Source: Bacteroidota bacterium
GTDB lineage: Bacteria > Bacteroidota > Bacteroidia > Sphingobacteriales > Sphingobacteriaceae
Length of the DNA: 47,719 nucleotides
Assembly: GCA_013285685.1 (NCBI GenBank)
Contig: JABDHD010000018.1
Coordinates: 1-47,719 of the forward strand
Reading direction: 5' to 3'
Shown: piece by piece, positions 1 to 9,591 of the stretch
Position numbering within the stretch: position 1 is the stretch's first letter
Layout of the letters: each line of letters opens with the position of its first letter
Made by a program: the position numbers and the translations under genes
The notes under the pieces: generated by a model
Told to the model about the DNA's origin: nothing
Database searches by the model: none
Seen by the model: the letters and a program-made list of their open reading frames with translations, nothing else

Positions 1-192
1 TACTGGGCATCGATCCTTCGGCCTTTATTGTTCAGCAAAGTATCGACGATACGACAGGTGGGCTCGTGAAAAGGAAACGACATCATTAAGCCATCTTTTT
101 TATTTAAGCCATCGCTTTCCAAGATAAGAACTTGACCCGTTTCAATATCTTTCCTGACTCCTGGTTCTTGACTCTCATAAAATTCAGCCGAT
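1..192. other. window edge: possible partial gene and intergenic DNA
   Basis: Two short open frames touch the window edge and cannot be told apart. On the plus strand a frame runs in from the left and stops at 87-89, ending in the basic residues VKRKRHH. On the minus strand a frame could start at the double ATG at 81-86 (MMSFPFHEPTCRIVD...) and run off the left edge, divergent from the next gene. Both have plausible composition and neither is recognised. Bases 150-175 carry a 'cctggttcttgac' phrase that recurs near 3700-3750 and looks like a dispersed intergenic repeat. Confidence 0.3.
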
Positions 193-1217
193 ATGAAATA
201 CAAATTATTAGGCCGCTCGGGCCTTAAAGTTTCCGAACTCTGCCTCGGCACCATGGGCTTTGGCACCGAAGCCGGCTGGGGCGCCGACAAAGAAACCAGC
301 TTTGCCATTATTGACAAGTTTGCCGAAGCGGGCGGTAATTTTATCGATACCGCAAATATGTATAAGCTGGGTACGAGCGAAAAGATCATCGGCGAGTACC
401 TGCACAACCACGACCGTGATTTTTTTTTGTGGTGGCTACCAAATATTCATTAAAGGATAACCTTACCAACCCCAATGCATCAGGCAACAACCGCAAAAAC
501 ATGATGCGGAGTGTTGAAGATAGTTTACGGCGGCTGAAAACGGATTTTATCGACATCCTGTATCTGCACATATGGGACGACCTGACGCCCATTGATGAAG
601 TACTGCGCGGCCTGGACGACCTGGTGCGCCAGGGCAAGATAAACTATGCAGCCATTAGCGATACGCCGGCCTGGGTAGTATCAAAAGGCAATACCATGGC
701 TGAGCTGATGGGCTGGAGCCAGTTTGTGGCCCTGCAGATAGAGTATAGCCTGATTGCCCGAACGCCTGAGCGGGAGCTGATCCCCATGGCAAAACATTAT
801 GGTATGACGGTTACCCCATGGGCGCCGCTGGGTGGCGGAGTGCTCACCGGCAAATACCTGCGCGGCGAGCAGGGCCGCATTAAGCCCGAAAGTAAACGCC
901 GCAATGAGCAGGCCGAAGCCATTACCAAAGCCGTTGTAGAAGTGGCTGAAGAAATCGGCGCTACAGCGGGGAATGTTGCTTTAAAATGGACGATGCAGCA
1001 GGGTTTTTCATCCATCCCGATAGTGGGCGCCACCAAACTGACCCAGTTGCAGGATAATTTGAAAACCATTGATATCGAACTAACCGATGGGCAGCTAAAG
1101 AAACTAAACGATGCCAGCGCCATCGAACTTGGTTTCCCCGGCGACTTTTTTAAGGAAGACGGGATTAAGATGAACCTTTTCGGCGGGTTTTATGATCGGG
1201 TGGAGAAAAAGGGGTAG
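193..1217 (+). pseudogene. aldo/keto reductase, frameshifted at a T9 run
   Basis: The two reading frames together make one aldo/keto reductase, a TIM-barrel NAD(P)H-dependent oxidoreductase of the Tas/YajO-like class. Frame one starts with [19 protein letters not shown] and contains the FIDTANMY segment with the catalytic Asp and Tyr. Frame two resumes at [11 protein letters not shown] (the conserved strand carrying the catalytic Lys) and continues through RLKTDFIDILYLH, with the expected His, and WAPLGGGVLTGKY to the C-terminus near 1217. The break lies in nine consecutive T at 420-428. Removing two T (or adding one) restores HDRDFFVVATK, which fits the family. It may be a sequencing homopolymer error, a true pseudogene, or slippage or phase variation; the sequence alone cannot decide. 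The substrate is unknown. Confidence 0.85.
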
Positions 1218-1238
1218 ATTGCAAAGCCTTCCACCAAA

Positions 1239-1347
1239 CTTGGCTTTTCGTCTCCGCAGGTTCTCTCGCAGAGGAACCTGCGGTCCGTGCTAACTTGGCT
1301 TCGTCTCCGCAGGTTCTCTCGCAGAGGAACCTGCGGTCCGTGCTAAT
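1239..1347. repeat. tandem pair of palindromic units
   Basis: Two copies of a unit of about 54 bp stand head to tail (1239-1293 and 1294-1347). Each carries a hairpin (1254-1283 and 1307-1336) with arms CCGCAGGTTC and GAACCTGCGG around a TCTCGCAGAG centre. They lie between the reductase and the sigma gene and may end reductase transcription. A diverged relative sharing TCTCTCGCAGAGGA sits inside the M15 peptidase gene near 35.6 kb. Confidence 0.85.
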
Positions 1348-1407
1348 CGAAACCCTAAAACTTGGCTTTATCTTTATTAAATACTACATTGGCCGGGTAT
1401 AAACCCG

Positions 1408-2601
1408 ATGGCCCGCTTTACTCATTTAACCGACGACGAATTAGTAGTACTAGTAAAGCAAGGCGATGAACTGGCGTTTGCCGAAGTTTATAAACGGTAT
1501 GCGGAAAAGCTTGCCGGCTTTGCAGGCTCCAAACTGTACAACCTGGATGATGCGCGGGATATTTTGCATGACCTGTTTGTTAAACTATGGGAGGGCCGCG
1601 AGCAACTGCACATTACTTCGAATTTGCAATCGTACCTGTTTGCGGTGATCCGGCACAGGATAATAGATAAGATCAGGAAAAACATTACACGCGAAGAATA
1701 TGCATCTGCGGTGCAATCTATGGCGGTATTTTACGATTCGGATGCCGGCAAACAGGTCGAGTTGAAAGAATTGAAAAAAACAATAGGCGACTCGCTCAAC
1801 CGGCTATCGCCGCGGATAAAGGAAATTTACAAGCTTAGCCGCGAAGAAGGGTTAAGTAATCGCGAAATTGCGGAAAAACTCAATTTATCGGAACAAACGG
1901 TTAAAAATCAGTTATCGGCGGCCCTGAAACACTTGCGGCAAACGCTGGGTCCGTTGGGTTTAGTAGTATTGGTGGCTTGCTCCTTGTCTGTTCAGGCGCA
2001 GAGCAAAAAAATTGATCAACCACTGGCTGACAGCCTCGCAAAATGGGCAATCCTGGATCAAACCGCTGCCGGGCCGCGGCAGGGAAGATTCAAGGAAATG
2101 ACCACCGCTCAACGCGTGCATTACAGCGACAGCGTGTTTGCTGTAAATGAGCAGCGATTGAAATCCATTTTCGACAAATATGGGTTCCCGGGTTATGATC
2201 TTGTGGGCGAAAAAGGAAGTAATAACTTTTGGCTGATCGTGCAGCACTGTGACAAAGACGTTAGCTTCCAGCAAGCGATATTGAAAGCGATGAAAGCCGA
2301 ACTGCCAAAGCGCAATGCCGATCCCAAAAACTTTGCTTACCTGGCAGACAGGGTTTCGATAAACACAGGCCGGAAGCAAATTTACGGTACGCAACTGACC
2401 TACAATACCGATAGCTGCCAGGCAATTCCTAAACCGCTTGAGGATAGCCTTAATGTGGATAAAAGACGGGCCGCAATCGGGTTAGAGTCTATTGAATCTT
2501 ATCTCAATTGGATGTCGCAAATGCATTTTGATATGAACAAGGAAGTTTACGAAAAGAAAGGCATCCATCAACCCAAACTAATACCGGAGCCGAAGCAGTA
2601 G
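1408..2601 (+). CDS. ECF sigma factor fused to a DUF6624 domain
   Basis: Residues 1-180 are a FecI-type extracytoplasmic-function sigma factor: region 2 at about 20-90 (DDARDILHDLFVKLWE, then SYLFAVIRHRIIDKIRK) and region 4 at about 125-180 with helix-turn-helix LSNREIAEKLNLSEQTVKNQ. Normal members end near residue 190. Here the frame continues through a hydrophobic stretch (LGLVVLVACSLSVQAQS, residues about 185-200) that resembles a lipoprotein signal peptide (LVAC lipobox), into about 190 residues matching DUF6624: YGFPGYDLVGEKGSNNFW, then VQHCDKD, YLADRV and YGTQ. The stretch could anchor the protein in the inner membrane with DUF6624 outside. The codons read straight through at 1921-2010, so no frameshift is needed. 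A fecR-like gene follows 123 bp later. Domain calls are confident; topology and function of the fusion are inference. Confidence 0.9.
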   Translation: MARFTHLTDDELVVLVKQGDELAFAEVYKRYAEKLAGFAGSKLYNLDDARDILHDLFVKLWEGREQLHITSNLQSYLFAVIRHRIIDKIRKNITREEYASAVQSMAVFYDSDAGKQVELKELKKTIGDSLNRLSPRIKEIYKLSREEGLSNREIAEKLNLSEQTVKNQLSAALKHLRQTLGPLGLVVLVACSLSVQAQSKKIDQPLADSLAKWAILDQTAAGPRQGRFKEMTTAQRVHYSDSVFAVNEQRLKSIFDKYGFPGYDLVGEKGSNNFWLIVQHCDKDVSFQQAILKAMKAELPKRNADPKNFAYLADRVSINTGRKQIYGTQLTYNTDSCQAIPKPLEDSLNVDKRRAAIGLESIESYLNWMSQMHFDMNKEVYEKKGIHQPKLIPEPKQ

Positions 2602-2724
2602 CCGGTTGATTTTAGCGACGAAGTATGATCAGGTGGGAAAACTAACAGCGCTGCAGTAAATAAATTTGAAATAACTATAGTACCATTTGCCATTATAAAC
2701 GACAACTAACAAAATATTGCTGTA

Positions 2725-3687
2725 ATGAGCCGGATTGACATGGAAGAATTGTTTGATCGCTACTTAAAAGGGGAAGCTACGCCTGCCGAAACGGAAAAGG
2801 TGGAGGCCTGGCTGGAGCATTACCAGCACCCGCAGGCAGAGTGGCAGCAAATGGACAAAACAAGCAGGGAGAAATGGCTTGAGGGTTTATTTGAAGACGT
2901 GAGTGAAAGCATTGCTGATCGCAAAGTAGTTCCCATGCGTTCGCGCCGGGTTTTATGGCGAACTATTGCTGCTATCGCGGCGATGCTGCTGTTGGCGCTT
3001 GGCGTTTACCTGGTACGGTTGCAGCAAGTGCAGCTCATCTCGTTAAATGTCGCGCCAAATCAAAAAAGCCAGGTGGTTTTGGCCGATGGCAGCAAAGTGT
3101 GGGTAAATTCGCAGTCGACGCTAAAATATCCAAAAACGTTTGATGGCAATATCCGCGAAGTTTACCTGTCGGGCGAAGCCTTTTTCGATATTCAGCACGA
3201 CGCCTCCAGGCCTTTTATTATCCATACCGGCGGCATTGTGACGACGGTGCTCGGCACTGCCTTTAATATTAAGGAAGATAAAGGGCAGCATACCGTGGTG
3301 GTTACCGTTACCCGCGGCAAAGTAAGCGTTGCAAACGGGACCCATTTGCTGGGCGTTATAACGCCAAACCAGCAGATCAGCGTAAATACCGTCAATCACG
3401 CGGGGACCCAAAAAAATGTTGATGCAGATGAGGCGGTGGCCTGGCAGCAAAATGCCATCAGCTTTGATGATATTACATTTGCCGATGCCGTGGCACAATT
3501 GCAGCTGCGTTTTAACGTGAAGATCAGCTTTGCCAATGATAAAGTGAAAAATTGCCGCTTCACCGGGTCGGCGCTGAAAGATGAGAAACTGGACCAGATA
3601 TTAAAAGTAATTTGTAATTTTAACAATGCCACTTATCAAACCAAAGCCGATGGCAGTATCGTTATTGATGGCCCCGGCTGTAACTGA
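2725..3687 (+). CDS. FecR family anti-sigma factor
   Basis: This 320-residue inner-membrane protein should control the ECF sigma factor upstream. The N-terminal 70 residues are a short cytoplasmic sigma-binding region (LFDRYLKGEATPAE...). One transmembrane helix lies at about 77-98. The periplasmic FecR domain follows (LNVAPNQKSQVVLADGSKVW, then REVYLSGEAFFDI and TVLGTAFNI), and a DUF4974 domain closes the protein from about residue 245 (FADAVAQLQLRFNVKI). Length and order are typical of Bacteroidota FecR proteins. In the known Fec-type scheme an outer-membrane STN protein contacts the DUF4974 end; the next gene encodes an STN protein, so the three genes form a cassette. The ligand is unknown. 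Confidence 0.95.
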   Translation: MSRIDMEELFDRYLKGEATPAETEKVEAWLEHYQHPQAEWQQMDKTSREKWLEGLFEDVSESIADRKVVPMRSRRVLWRTIAAIAAMLLLALGVYLVRLQQVQLISLNVAPNQKSQVVLADGSKVWVNSQSTLKYPKTFDGNIREVYLSGEAFFDIQHDASRPFIIHTGGIVTTVLGTAFNIKEDKGQHTVVVTVTRGKVSVANGTHLLGVITPNQQISVNTVNHAGTQKNVDADEAVAWQQNAISFDDITFADAVAQLQLRFNVKISFANDKVKNCRFTGSALKDEKLDQILKVICNFNNATYQTKADGSIVIDGPGCN

Positions 3688-3792
3688 TAGTGTATAGGAT
3701 CAAGAACCAGGAAAAATTACAGGTTGTTTATCTTGATCCCTGGCTCTTGACGCTAAACTAATTGTAAACCCTGATAAATTTTTCAAGCAATA

Positions 3793-6700
3793 ATGCGGCA
3801 ATACCGGCTTGCATCGATTTTTATAATTTTCGCGTTTCAATTTTTTTTGTTGGCCGCAAAGGCCCAGGATATTACTACCGATAAAGTCACCCTGGCCCTA
3901 AAGGATGAAAGCCTTGAAACCGCCATCAAAGCAATTGAACAGCAGTCGGCTTTTCGTTTTTTTTACCATAGCGACGATGTAAAAGCGGTGGTTCATCTTA
4001 ACCTGGCGCCGGCAACGCGCACCATCGGACAAACATTGGCGCTTTTACTTCAAAACACCTGCCTGTCTTTCAGGCAGCTTGATAACCACATCCTGCTGGA
4101 ACGTAAGGAACCGCTGACGGTATGCGAAATAAGGGGCAGAATCATCACTGAGCCTACCGGCCAGCCGGTAGCCAATGCCAGCGTTTTCCTGAGCAATGCC
4201 ACTATTGGCGCCGTTACTGCCGCCGATGGTACTTTCTTATTGCAAAATGTAAAACCAGGCAAATATGAGGTGGTAGTATCCCATGTTGGTTATGATACCT
4301 ATAGCCAGGCTGTGGCGGCAGACAATAAGGAAGTGCAGGTACCTCCAATTGTCATTTCGTCAAAAACGATAATGCTGACTGAGGTGAAGGTGGATTCGAA
4401 GGCAGATCCGGATCGTGAGAAGAATTATAACTTATTTAAAAATGAATTTTTGGGCTCGTCGCCGCTGGCTGCGGCCTGCAAAATACTTAATCCGGAACTA
4501 TTAGATATCAATTACAATTATTCGGCTGATATTTTAACAGCTTCATCCGAGGATTTTTTGGAAATAGAAAATGATGCATTGGGTTATAAAATAAAGTACT
4601 TGCTAACCAATTTTATAAAGACAGGAAACAGCAATTTAAACGACGTACAATTTGGCGGGCCGGCTTTATTCAGGGAAATAAAAGGCAGTCCCGCACAACA
4701 GAAGCGCTGGCAAAAAAATAGGGCCAAAGCGTACGAGGGCTCAATGATGCATTTTTTGCGGTGTCTTTTGAATAACAGCTTTGAAGCGGAGGGTTTCCGG
4801 GTATTGCGTATTGACCACCTGCCCAACCCCGACCGGCCCGCGGATACCCTGATCGTAAGCAAAATCAAATTCTACCGGAACCGTAACCACAAAAGCCGCG
4901 CCGATAAGGACTCGCTTGCTTACTGGCAAAGCAAGCGGTTGCTGCCGCCCACCGTTGACAAACTGGAGACAACCCCGCTTAAGCAAGACGATATTGTGCA
5001 CCTAACCAATCAAAAAGATTTGTTTGCCCTTTTGGGCGACAAGCGTTCGCTTTATGTCGTTTACAGCAAATCACATCACTATCCGGCAAAAATCCGGCTG
5101 GACAATCTTAACGAAAGCGGGAATGATAACCGGACACTGGTAAACTTTGATGTTCCTTACGTTTTGTTTGATAAGAACGGTTGTTTGCTGGACCCGAATT
5201 GTGCATCGTTCGACGGAGCATGGGGAAAAGACCGCACAGCCAATCTTTTGCCGATAGACTATGACCCGGCCTGGAATGCCATTGAGAAACAAAGCCAGGC
5301 ATCAACTACCCGGAATACCGTAACGCCGCCTGCAGACCAACAAGCCCTGAAACCAGAATTGATAAAACTTAAAAACTATTCAGACAGTGTGGCGGCTGCC
5401 CACTCATCTGAAAAGCCTTACCTGCAACTGGACCGGCCATGGTATCTGCAAGGCGATACTATTTGGTTTAAGGCTTACGTGGTAAATGCCGCCTCGTTAA
5501 TTGCATCGCACCGCAGCGGGATAATGTACGTTGATATCGCAAATGACAGCGACAGGATCGTAAAAAGCTATAGTTTTCCTTTGGCGGAGGGGTTAACCTG
5601 GGGAAATATAGGCCTGGATGAGCGAACTTTCCACGCAGGTAACTATTTCATCAGGGCATATACCAATTGGATGCGAAATTTCGACGGCGATTTTTTCATA
5701 AAGCCATTTTACATAGCAGGGGCAACTGAAAACACCTGGCTGGTGAGTAAACAGGCAACAGCCAGCAATGGCTCAGCAAAAATAGACCTGCAATTTAGCG
5801 ACTTGTCAAAAGCACCGGTCGCAAACATCCCAATTAACTTCCAGGTTTTTGATGGCGACAAACGATTATTTAAGCAGACCATCCAAAGCGACAAGGATGG
5901 CGCAGTGGATTTTAATGTGCCGGTCCCCGCCAACAGGTCGAATCTGAAAATTATAGCGCAGGATAACAAAGGCGATAAAAAACTGGTTGTGCCGGTTCAG
6001 CTTAACCGTTACATAAACGCCGACATTCAATTTTTGCCGGAAGGCGGCGCACTGGTAGCGGGTCTGCCCGGACATGTAGGCGTTAAAGCAATTGGAGAAG
6101 ACGGAAAAGGTATCGATGTTTCCGGGGCGGTGTTTGACAATATGCAAAACAAGGTTGCTGAATTCAAATCGCTGCATGACGGGATGGGTAGTTTCAGCAT
6201 GTTCCCGGAAAGCGAAGGGGCCTATACCGCTAAGGTCACCCTGCCCGATGGCAGTATTAAACAAATTTCGTTACCTGCGGTGAAAAGTTCCGGAACGATA
6301 TTGCTGGTGAAGAATTTACCCTCGAGCGACTTACTTGATGTTTCTGTGGGCGCAACGAATGATCTGATCCGCTCGGGGCAAAAGTATTACCTGGTCGCCC
6401 GGGCGAGGGGTGTAATTTGTTATGCGGCAATGATCGGGTTTGAAGAAAGCAAATTTATACGCGGTGGGGTGGCAAAAAATTTATTTCCAACCGGGATGGT
6501 GCATATTACTTTAATGAGTACAGACCTGCGACCTGTAAATGAGCGTACAGTTTTTGTGGACCGGCACGACCCGATAAACATTACACTGTCAAGTGAAACA
6601 TTGCCTGATAGATTTCGTGATAGCATCTCGATGAAAATAAAGGTTACCGATAACCGGGGCAATCCATTAAAAGGTAACTTTTCCATTGCCGTGACAAACG

Positions 6701-8055
6701 ACCTAAAGGTCGACCCGAAGTCGTTAAATAAAGATGATATCATTAGCCATTTGCTTTTAACTTCGGCCGTAAAGGGCTACATACAGGAGCCGGGTTATTA
6801 TTTTTCTGGCGAAAATACCGACCGCGATGCTGCCCTCGACAACCTGCTGCTTACACAGGGCTGGGAGGGGGATGACTGGTTGCAGTTGCTAAATCCGAAA
6901 CCAATTACTTACAACGCCGAAAGCGGGTTCAGGATAACCGGGAACGTACAAACCGTTTTTAACCGGCCACTTAAAGGCACACACGTGATGCTATTTTCCA
7001 AATCGCCGTTGATATTGATCGATACGGTGACCGACAACCATGGTGAATTCATTTTTGACGGCTTGCCCCGTGCGGATACCCCATTGTTTTTGATCAAAGC
7101 GGTTAACAAAAATGGTAAGAGTTTTAATATAGGCGTATCGGTCAACGAAAGAACAATGCCGGCGTTTGCCGCTTCACCCGGACCCGAAATGTTACCCTGG
7201 AATATTAATAGCGATTCAACGCTGATCAATCACATCAGCAATAATTTGTTCTTACAGCAAATAAGCGGCGTTAATGCCACTGGTCAGGTGCTGAAGGAAG
7301 TAAAGGTTACTGCGTCAAAGGTGATAAAGGCTTCGGAAAACCTCAATGGCTCGGGCAATGCTGACGTAGTGCTTGACGAAAAGGATATGGAAAATGCCGG
7401 GAAAAAGAATTTTTTGCAGTTGCTGGAGGAACACGTAAAAGGTTTTCATGAGAGTTACGTCCCCAAAACATCAATACAAAGGTATTTTATAAACGAAAAG
7501 GTCGTTATTTTTCTCGTCGATGGGGTCATACTGTCTTCTGTCTTTCCGACACTATCGTTTACTGACCTTAAAGATTACCTCGAGTCGAATACCGCCGAAG
7601 ACTTAAAAGGGATAGAAGTTATGCACTCTTCCCGTTATTCATGGACGTACATGGCGCGATTTTATCCAATGGCCGATCCGGAGATGTTTGCTTTCGTTGA
7701 AATAACCACCCGCGGCGGGCACGGGCCGGTGATAGGCAACACACCCGGCATGTACCTGTACAGGCCACTGGCGATCAGCTGGCCGAAACAATTTTACAAG
7801 CCAAAATACTTGCCCGGCGATACAACTGCAAACAAACTGGCTGCGTTTGGTACGACAGTTGATTGGGAACCGAATATCGTTACTGATGAGAAAGGTGAAG
7901 CGTCTGTTTCATTTTTTCTGCCCGGCAAGCCGTCAAGCTATACGGCAATTATTGAGGGAACAGATATGAACGGAAATTTTGGCTATCAAAAAGCAAAGAT
8001 CGTCACAGGCAACCCCATCACGCAACAAATTCAAAACAAAGCAACCGGGAAATAG
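3793..8055 (+). CDS. STN / carboxypeptidase-regulatory / MG2-like / plug-domain protein
   Basis: A 1420-residue exported protein with a signal peptide (to about residue 24, LLAAKAQ). An STN (secretin/TonB N-terminal) domain at about 30-105 is the part of Fec-type receptors that talks to FecR. A CarboxypepD_reg-like beta-sandwich follows at about 112-195 (GRIITEPTGQPVANASVFL). Residues about 205-500 resemble the body of Bacteroidota carboxypeptidase-regulatory proteins (KAYEGSMMHFLRCLL). From about 525 a macroglobulin MG2-like region begins (YLQLDRPWYLQGDTIWFKAY). Near 1190-1310 lies a TonB plug-like segment (VVLDEKDMENAG, FLVDGVIL), then an Ig-like end. No 22-strand barrel is visible. It follows the fecR gene by 105 bp and is probably co-transcribed. 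It looks like a merger of two common Bacteroidota protein types with an STN sensor head. Ligand and mechanism are unknown. Confidence 0.85.
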   Translation: MRQYRLASIFIIFAFQFFLLAAKAQDITTDKVTLALKDESLETAIKAIEQQSAFRFFYHSDDVKAVVHLNLAPATRTIGQTLALLLQNTCLSFRQLDNHILLERKEPLTVCEIRGRIITEPTGQPVANASVFLSNATIGAVTAADGTFLLQNVKPGKYEVVVSHVGYDTYSQAVAADNKEVQVPPIVISSKTIMLTEVKVDSKADPDREKNYNLFKNEFLGSSPLAAACKILNPELLDINYNYSADILTASSEDFLEIENDALGYKIKYLLTNFIKTGNSNLNDVQFGGPALFREIKGSPAQQKRWQKNRAKAYEGSMMHFLRCLLNNSFEAEGFRVLRIDHLPNPDRPADTLIVSKIKFYRNRNHKSRADKDSLAYWQSKRLLPPTVDKLETTPLKQDDIVHLTNQKDLFALLGDKRSLYVVYSKSHHYPAKIRLDNLNESGNDNRTLVNFDVPYVLFDKNGCLLDPNCASFDGAWGKDRTANLLPIDYDPAWNAIEKQSQASTTRNTVTPPADQQALKPELIKLKNYSDSVAAAHSSEKPYLQLDRPWYLQGDTIWFKAYVVNAASLIASHRSGIMYVDIANDSDRIVKSYSFPLAEGLTWGNIGLDERTFHAGNYFIRAYTNWMRNFDGDFFIKPFYIAGATENTWLVSKQATASNGSAKIDLQFSDLSKAPVANIPINFQVFDGDKRLFKQTIQSDKDGAVDFNVPVPANRSNLKIIAQDNKGDKKLVVPVQLNRYINADIQFLPEGGALVAGLPGHVGVKAIGEDGKGIDVSGAVFDNMQNKVAEFKSLHDGMGSFSMFPESEGAYTAKVTLPDGSIKQISLPAVKSSGTILLVKNLPSSDLLDVSVGATNDLIRSGQKYYLVARARGVICYAAMIGFEESKFIRGGVAKNLFPTGMVHITLMSTDLRPVNERTVFVDRHDPINITLSSETLPDRFRDSISMKIKVTDNRGNPLKGNFSIAVTNDLKVDPKSLNKDDIISHLLLTSAVKGYIQEPGYYFSGENTDRDAALDNLLLTQGWEGDDWLQLLNPKPITYNAESGFRITGNVQTVFNRPLKGTHVMLFSKSPLILIDTVTDNHGEFIFDGLPRADTPLFLIKAVNKNGKSFNIGVSVNERTMPAFAASPGPEMLPWNINSDSTLINHISNNLFLQQISGVNATGQVLKEVKVTASKVIKASENLNGSGNADVVLDEKDMENAGKKNFLQLLEEHVKGFHESYVPKTSIQRYFINEKVVIFLVDGVILSSVFPTLSFTDLKDYLESNTAEDLKGIEVMHSSRYSWTYMARFYPMADPEMFAFVEITTRGGHGPVIGNTPGMYLYRPLAISWPKQFYKPKYLPGDTTANKLAAFGTTVDWEPNIVTDEKGEASVSFFLPGKPSSYTAIIEGTDMNGNFGYQKAKIVTGNPITQQIQNKATGK

Positions 8056-8229
8056 CGGAGTTGATGTAAACGCCGGCAGCGCGTTCGTATATGAGTTAGA
8101 AAAACAGGTTGACGGCCTGGCGAAAGCAGCCGGGCACAAAAAGCTATGCCCGCAAACCAGGCTATCCGCAAAATGACACAATTGGTTTAAAGGCTACCTT
8201 CGCCGGGTAACAGCGAGTCTTAATTATAG

Positions 8230-9510
8230 TTACTGGCCAAAAAAGTAGTTTACGCCCACTACAGTATTTTGATTCCCCAAATCGAAATAGCCGGCAAAGA
8301 CCGCCGGGTCCGAAGTATAATAATCCACATGAATTTCCCAGTTTTTATGTATCCTGAAACCCGCTTTAAATAAAAAAGTCGTATTTAATTTTTGAAAGAT
8401 ATAGGAATCTGTCGGAAAATTTCCTTGTGCCTGAGACCGGTCATGCTGCCCAAAGTATGGATTGCTATATGACAGTGAGCCAACATCAAGGCCGGCGCCA
8501 AGGAAGAATTTAAAGCCAGGTGCGTTGTAAAAATTGTAAAGCACCTGCGGGCTCAGCATTAGTTCCGTTTGATTATATGATGCTTCGGCCCTGGTATAAG
8601 GACTTATAGTGAAGGTATAAACTGCATCCATTTTTGTTGGCGCATACGAAAGGTCAAGCCGGAATTCAATCTTGCCGCCATCCGGGTCAGGGAACAGGTC
8701 AGCGCCAAGGGAAAGGCCAGGCAGATAGGAAGTATAAGATGTGCCGCCCGCGAGGCTGTACTGTGATTGTGCCGAGGAAGATGTTTTTGAAATATTGCCC
8801 AAAACGCCAAGATAAAAGCTCAGTTTGCTTTTGGCGCCGGAGCTTGCCTTTAATTCAGCGGCGGACGTATGGTTGATCCCACTCACTATCGCTAACAATA
8901 AATCTTCGCGATAGCTCAGGTACGGGTCGTTAAACATGGCACTCAATTTATCATCGAGTGCGTTGTATTTAATTGCAAGGGCAAAAAGCTGTTTCTGGTA
9001 ACCATTGTCATAAACAGTGTGGCCACCCTCATGACCGGCATCGTGCCACAGCCGGTAAACCAGTTCAACGGGGACAAATGGGGGGGCCTCGGCGATATAA
9101 AATCGCATTTTGCGCTCATCACCATAGCTGTATAAAGCCATGGTTTTGCCCTGTTCCAATACTTTTAAAAACACCGTGTCCATTTTAAAGCTGGTATCTC
9201 TTGCTTCGCCAAGCCGATTGATGTCGGTTTCGTCCGTGCTGATGGATACAACGTATTTGCGGTATGTCGCCAGCCCGGTTATGCTGAAGTAGCTTGCGTT
9301 GTGAACCGAGAATGTTTGTTTGTCCGGGTCGTTTAGTGCTGATTTAAAATTGACGGAGGTCGGGTTTGAATCCCAGGCATGGTAATCAATAAAACCTTTT
9401 AACGTATCGCCTTTCAGGTTTACAATGGCGCCCGGGCGATAGTGGCTTTGTGCAAATGAAAAAAAAGGCACGATATTTAGCAGGAGTAACAGTCGTTTAG
9501 CAGTGGTCAT
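8230..9510 (-). CDS. outer-membrane beta-barrel protein
   Basis: I place the start at the ATG at 9510, which gives a 426-residue precursor with a clean signal peptide (TTAKRLLLLLNIVPFFSFAQS); the frame is open 19 codons further upstream. After the signal peptide the protein starts with a beta-rich segment (YRPGAIVNLKGDTLKGFIDY) common in Bacteroidota secreted proteins. The last 200 residues show alternating beta-strands with aromatic ends (FRIHKNWEIHVDYYTS, ending NTVVGVNYFFGQ), fitting a small outer-membrane barrel. It is convergent with the STN-protein gene. I cannot assign a transported molecule or partner. The barrel call rests on strand pattern and the terminal aromatic residue. Confidence 0.8.
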   Translation of the reverse strand: MTTAKRLLLLLNIVPFFSFAQSHYRPGAIVNLKGDTLKGFIDYHAWDSNPTSVNFKSALNDPDKQTFSVHNASYFSITGLATYRKYVVSISTDETDINRLGEARDTSFKMDTVFLKVLEQGKTMALYSYGDERKMRFYIAEAPPFVPVELVYRLWHDAGHEGGHTVYDNGYQKQLFALAIKYNALDDKLSAMFNDPYLSYREDLLLAIVSGINHTSAAELKASSGAKSKLSFYLGVLGNISKTSSSAQSQYSLAGGTSYTSYLPGLSLGADLFPDPDGGKIEFRLDLSYAPTKMDAVYTFTISPYTRAEASYNQTELMLSPQVLYNFYNAPGFKFFLGAGLDVGSLSYSNPYFGQHDRSQAQGNFPTDSYIFQKLNTTFLFKAGFRIHKNWEIHVDYYTSDPAVFAGYFDLGNQNTVVGVNYFFGQ

Positions 9511-9591
9511 GATAAGGCTGATAAATTTGTAAAGACAAGGGCCCAAGATAGCTTTTTTCTTTAGCATATCATCAGGGAAAATGTATTAATT

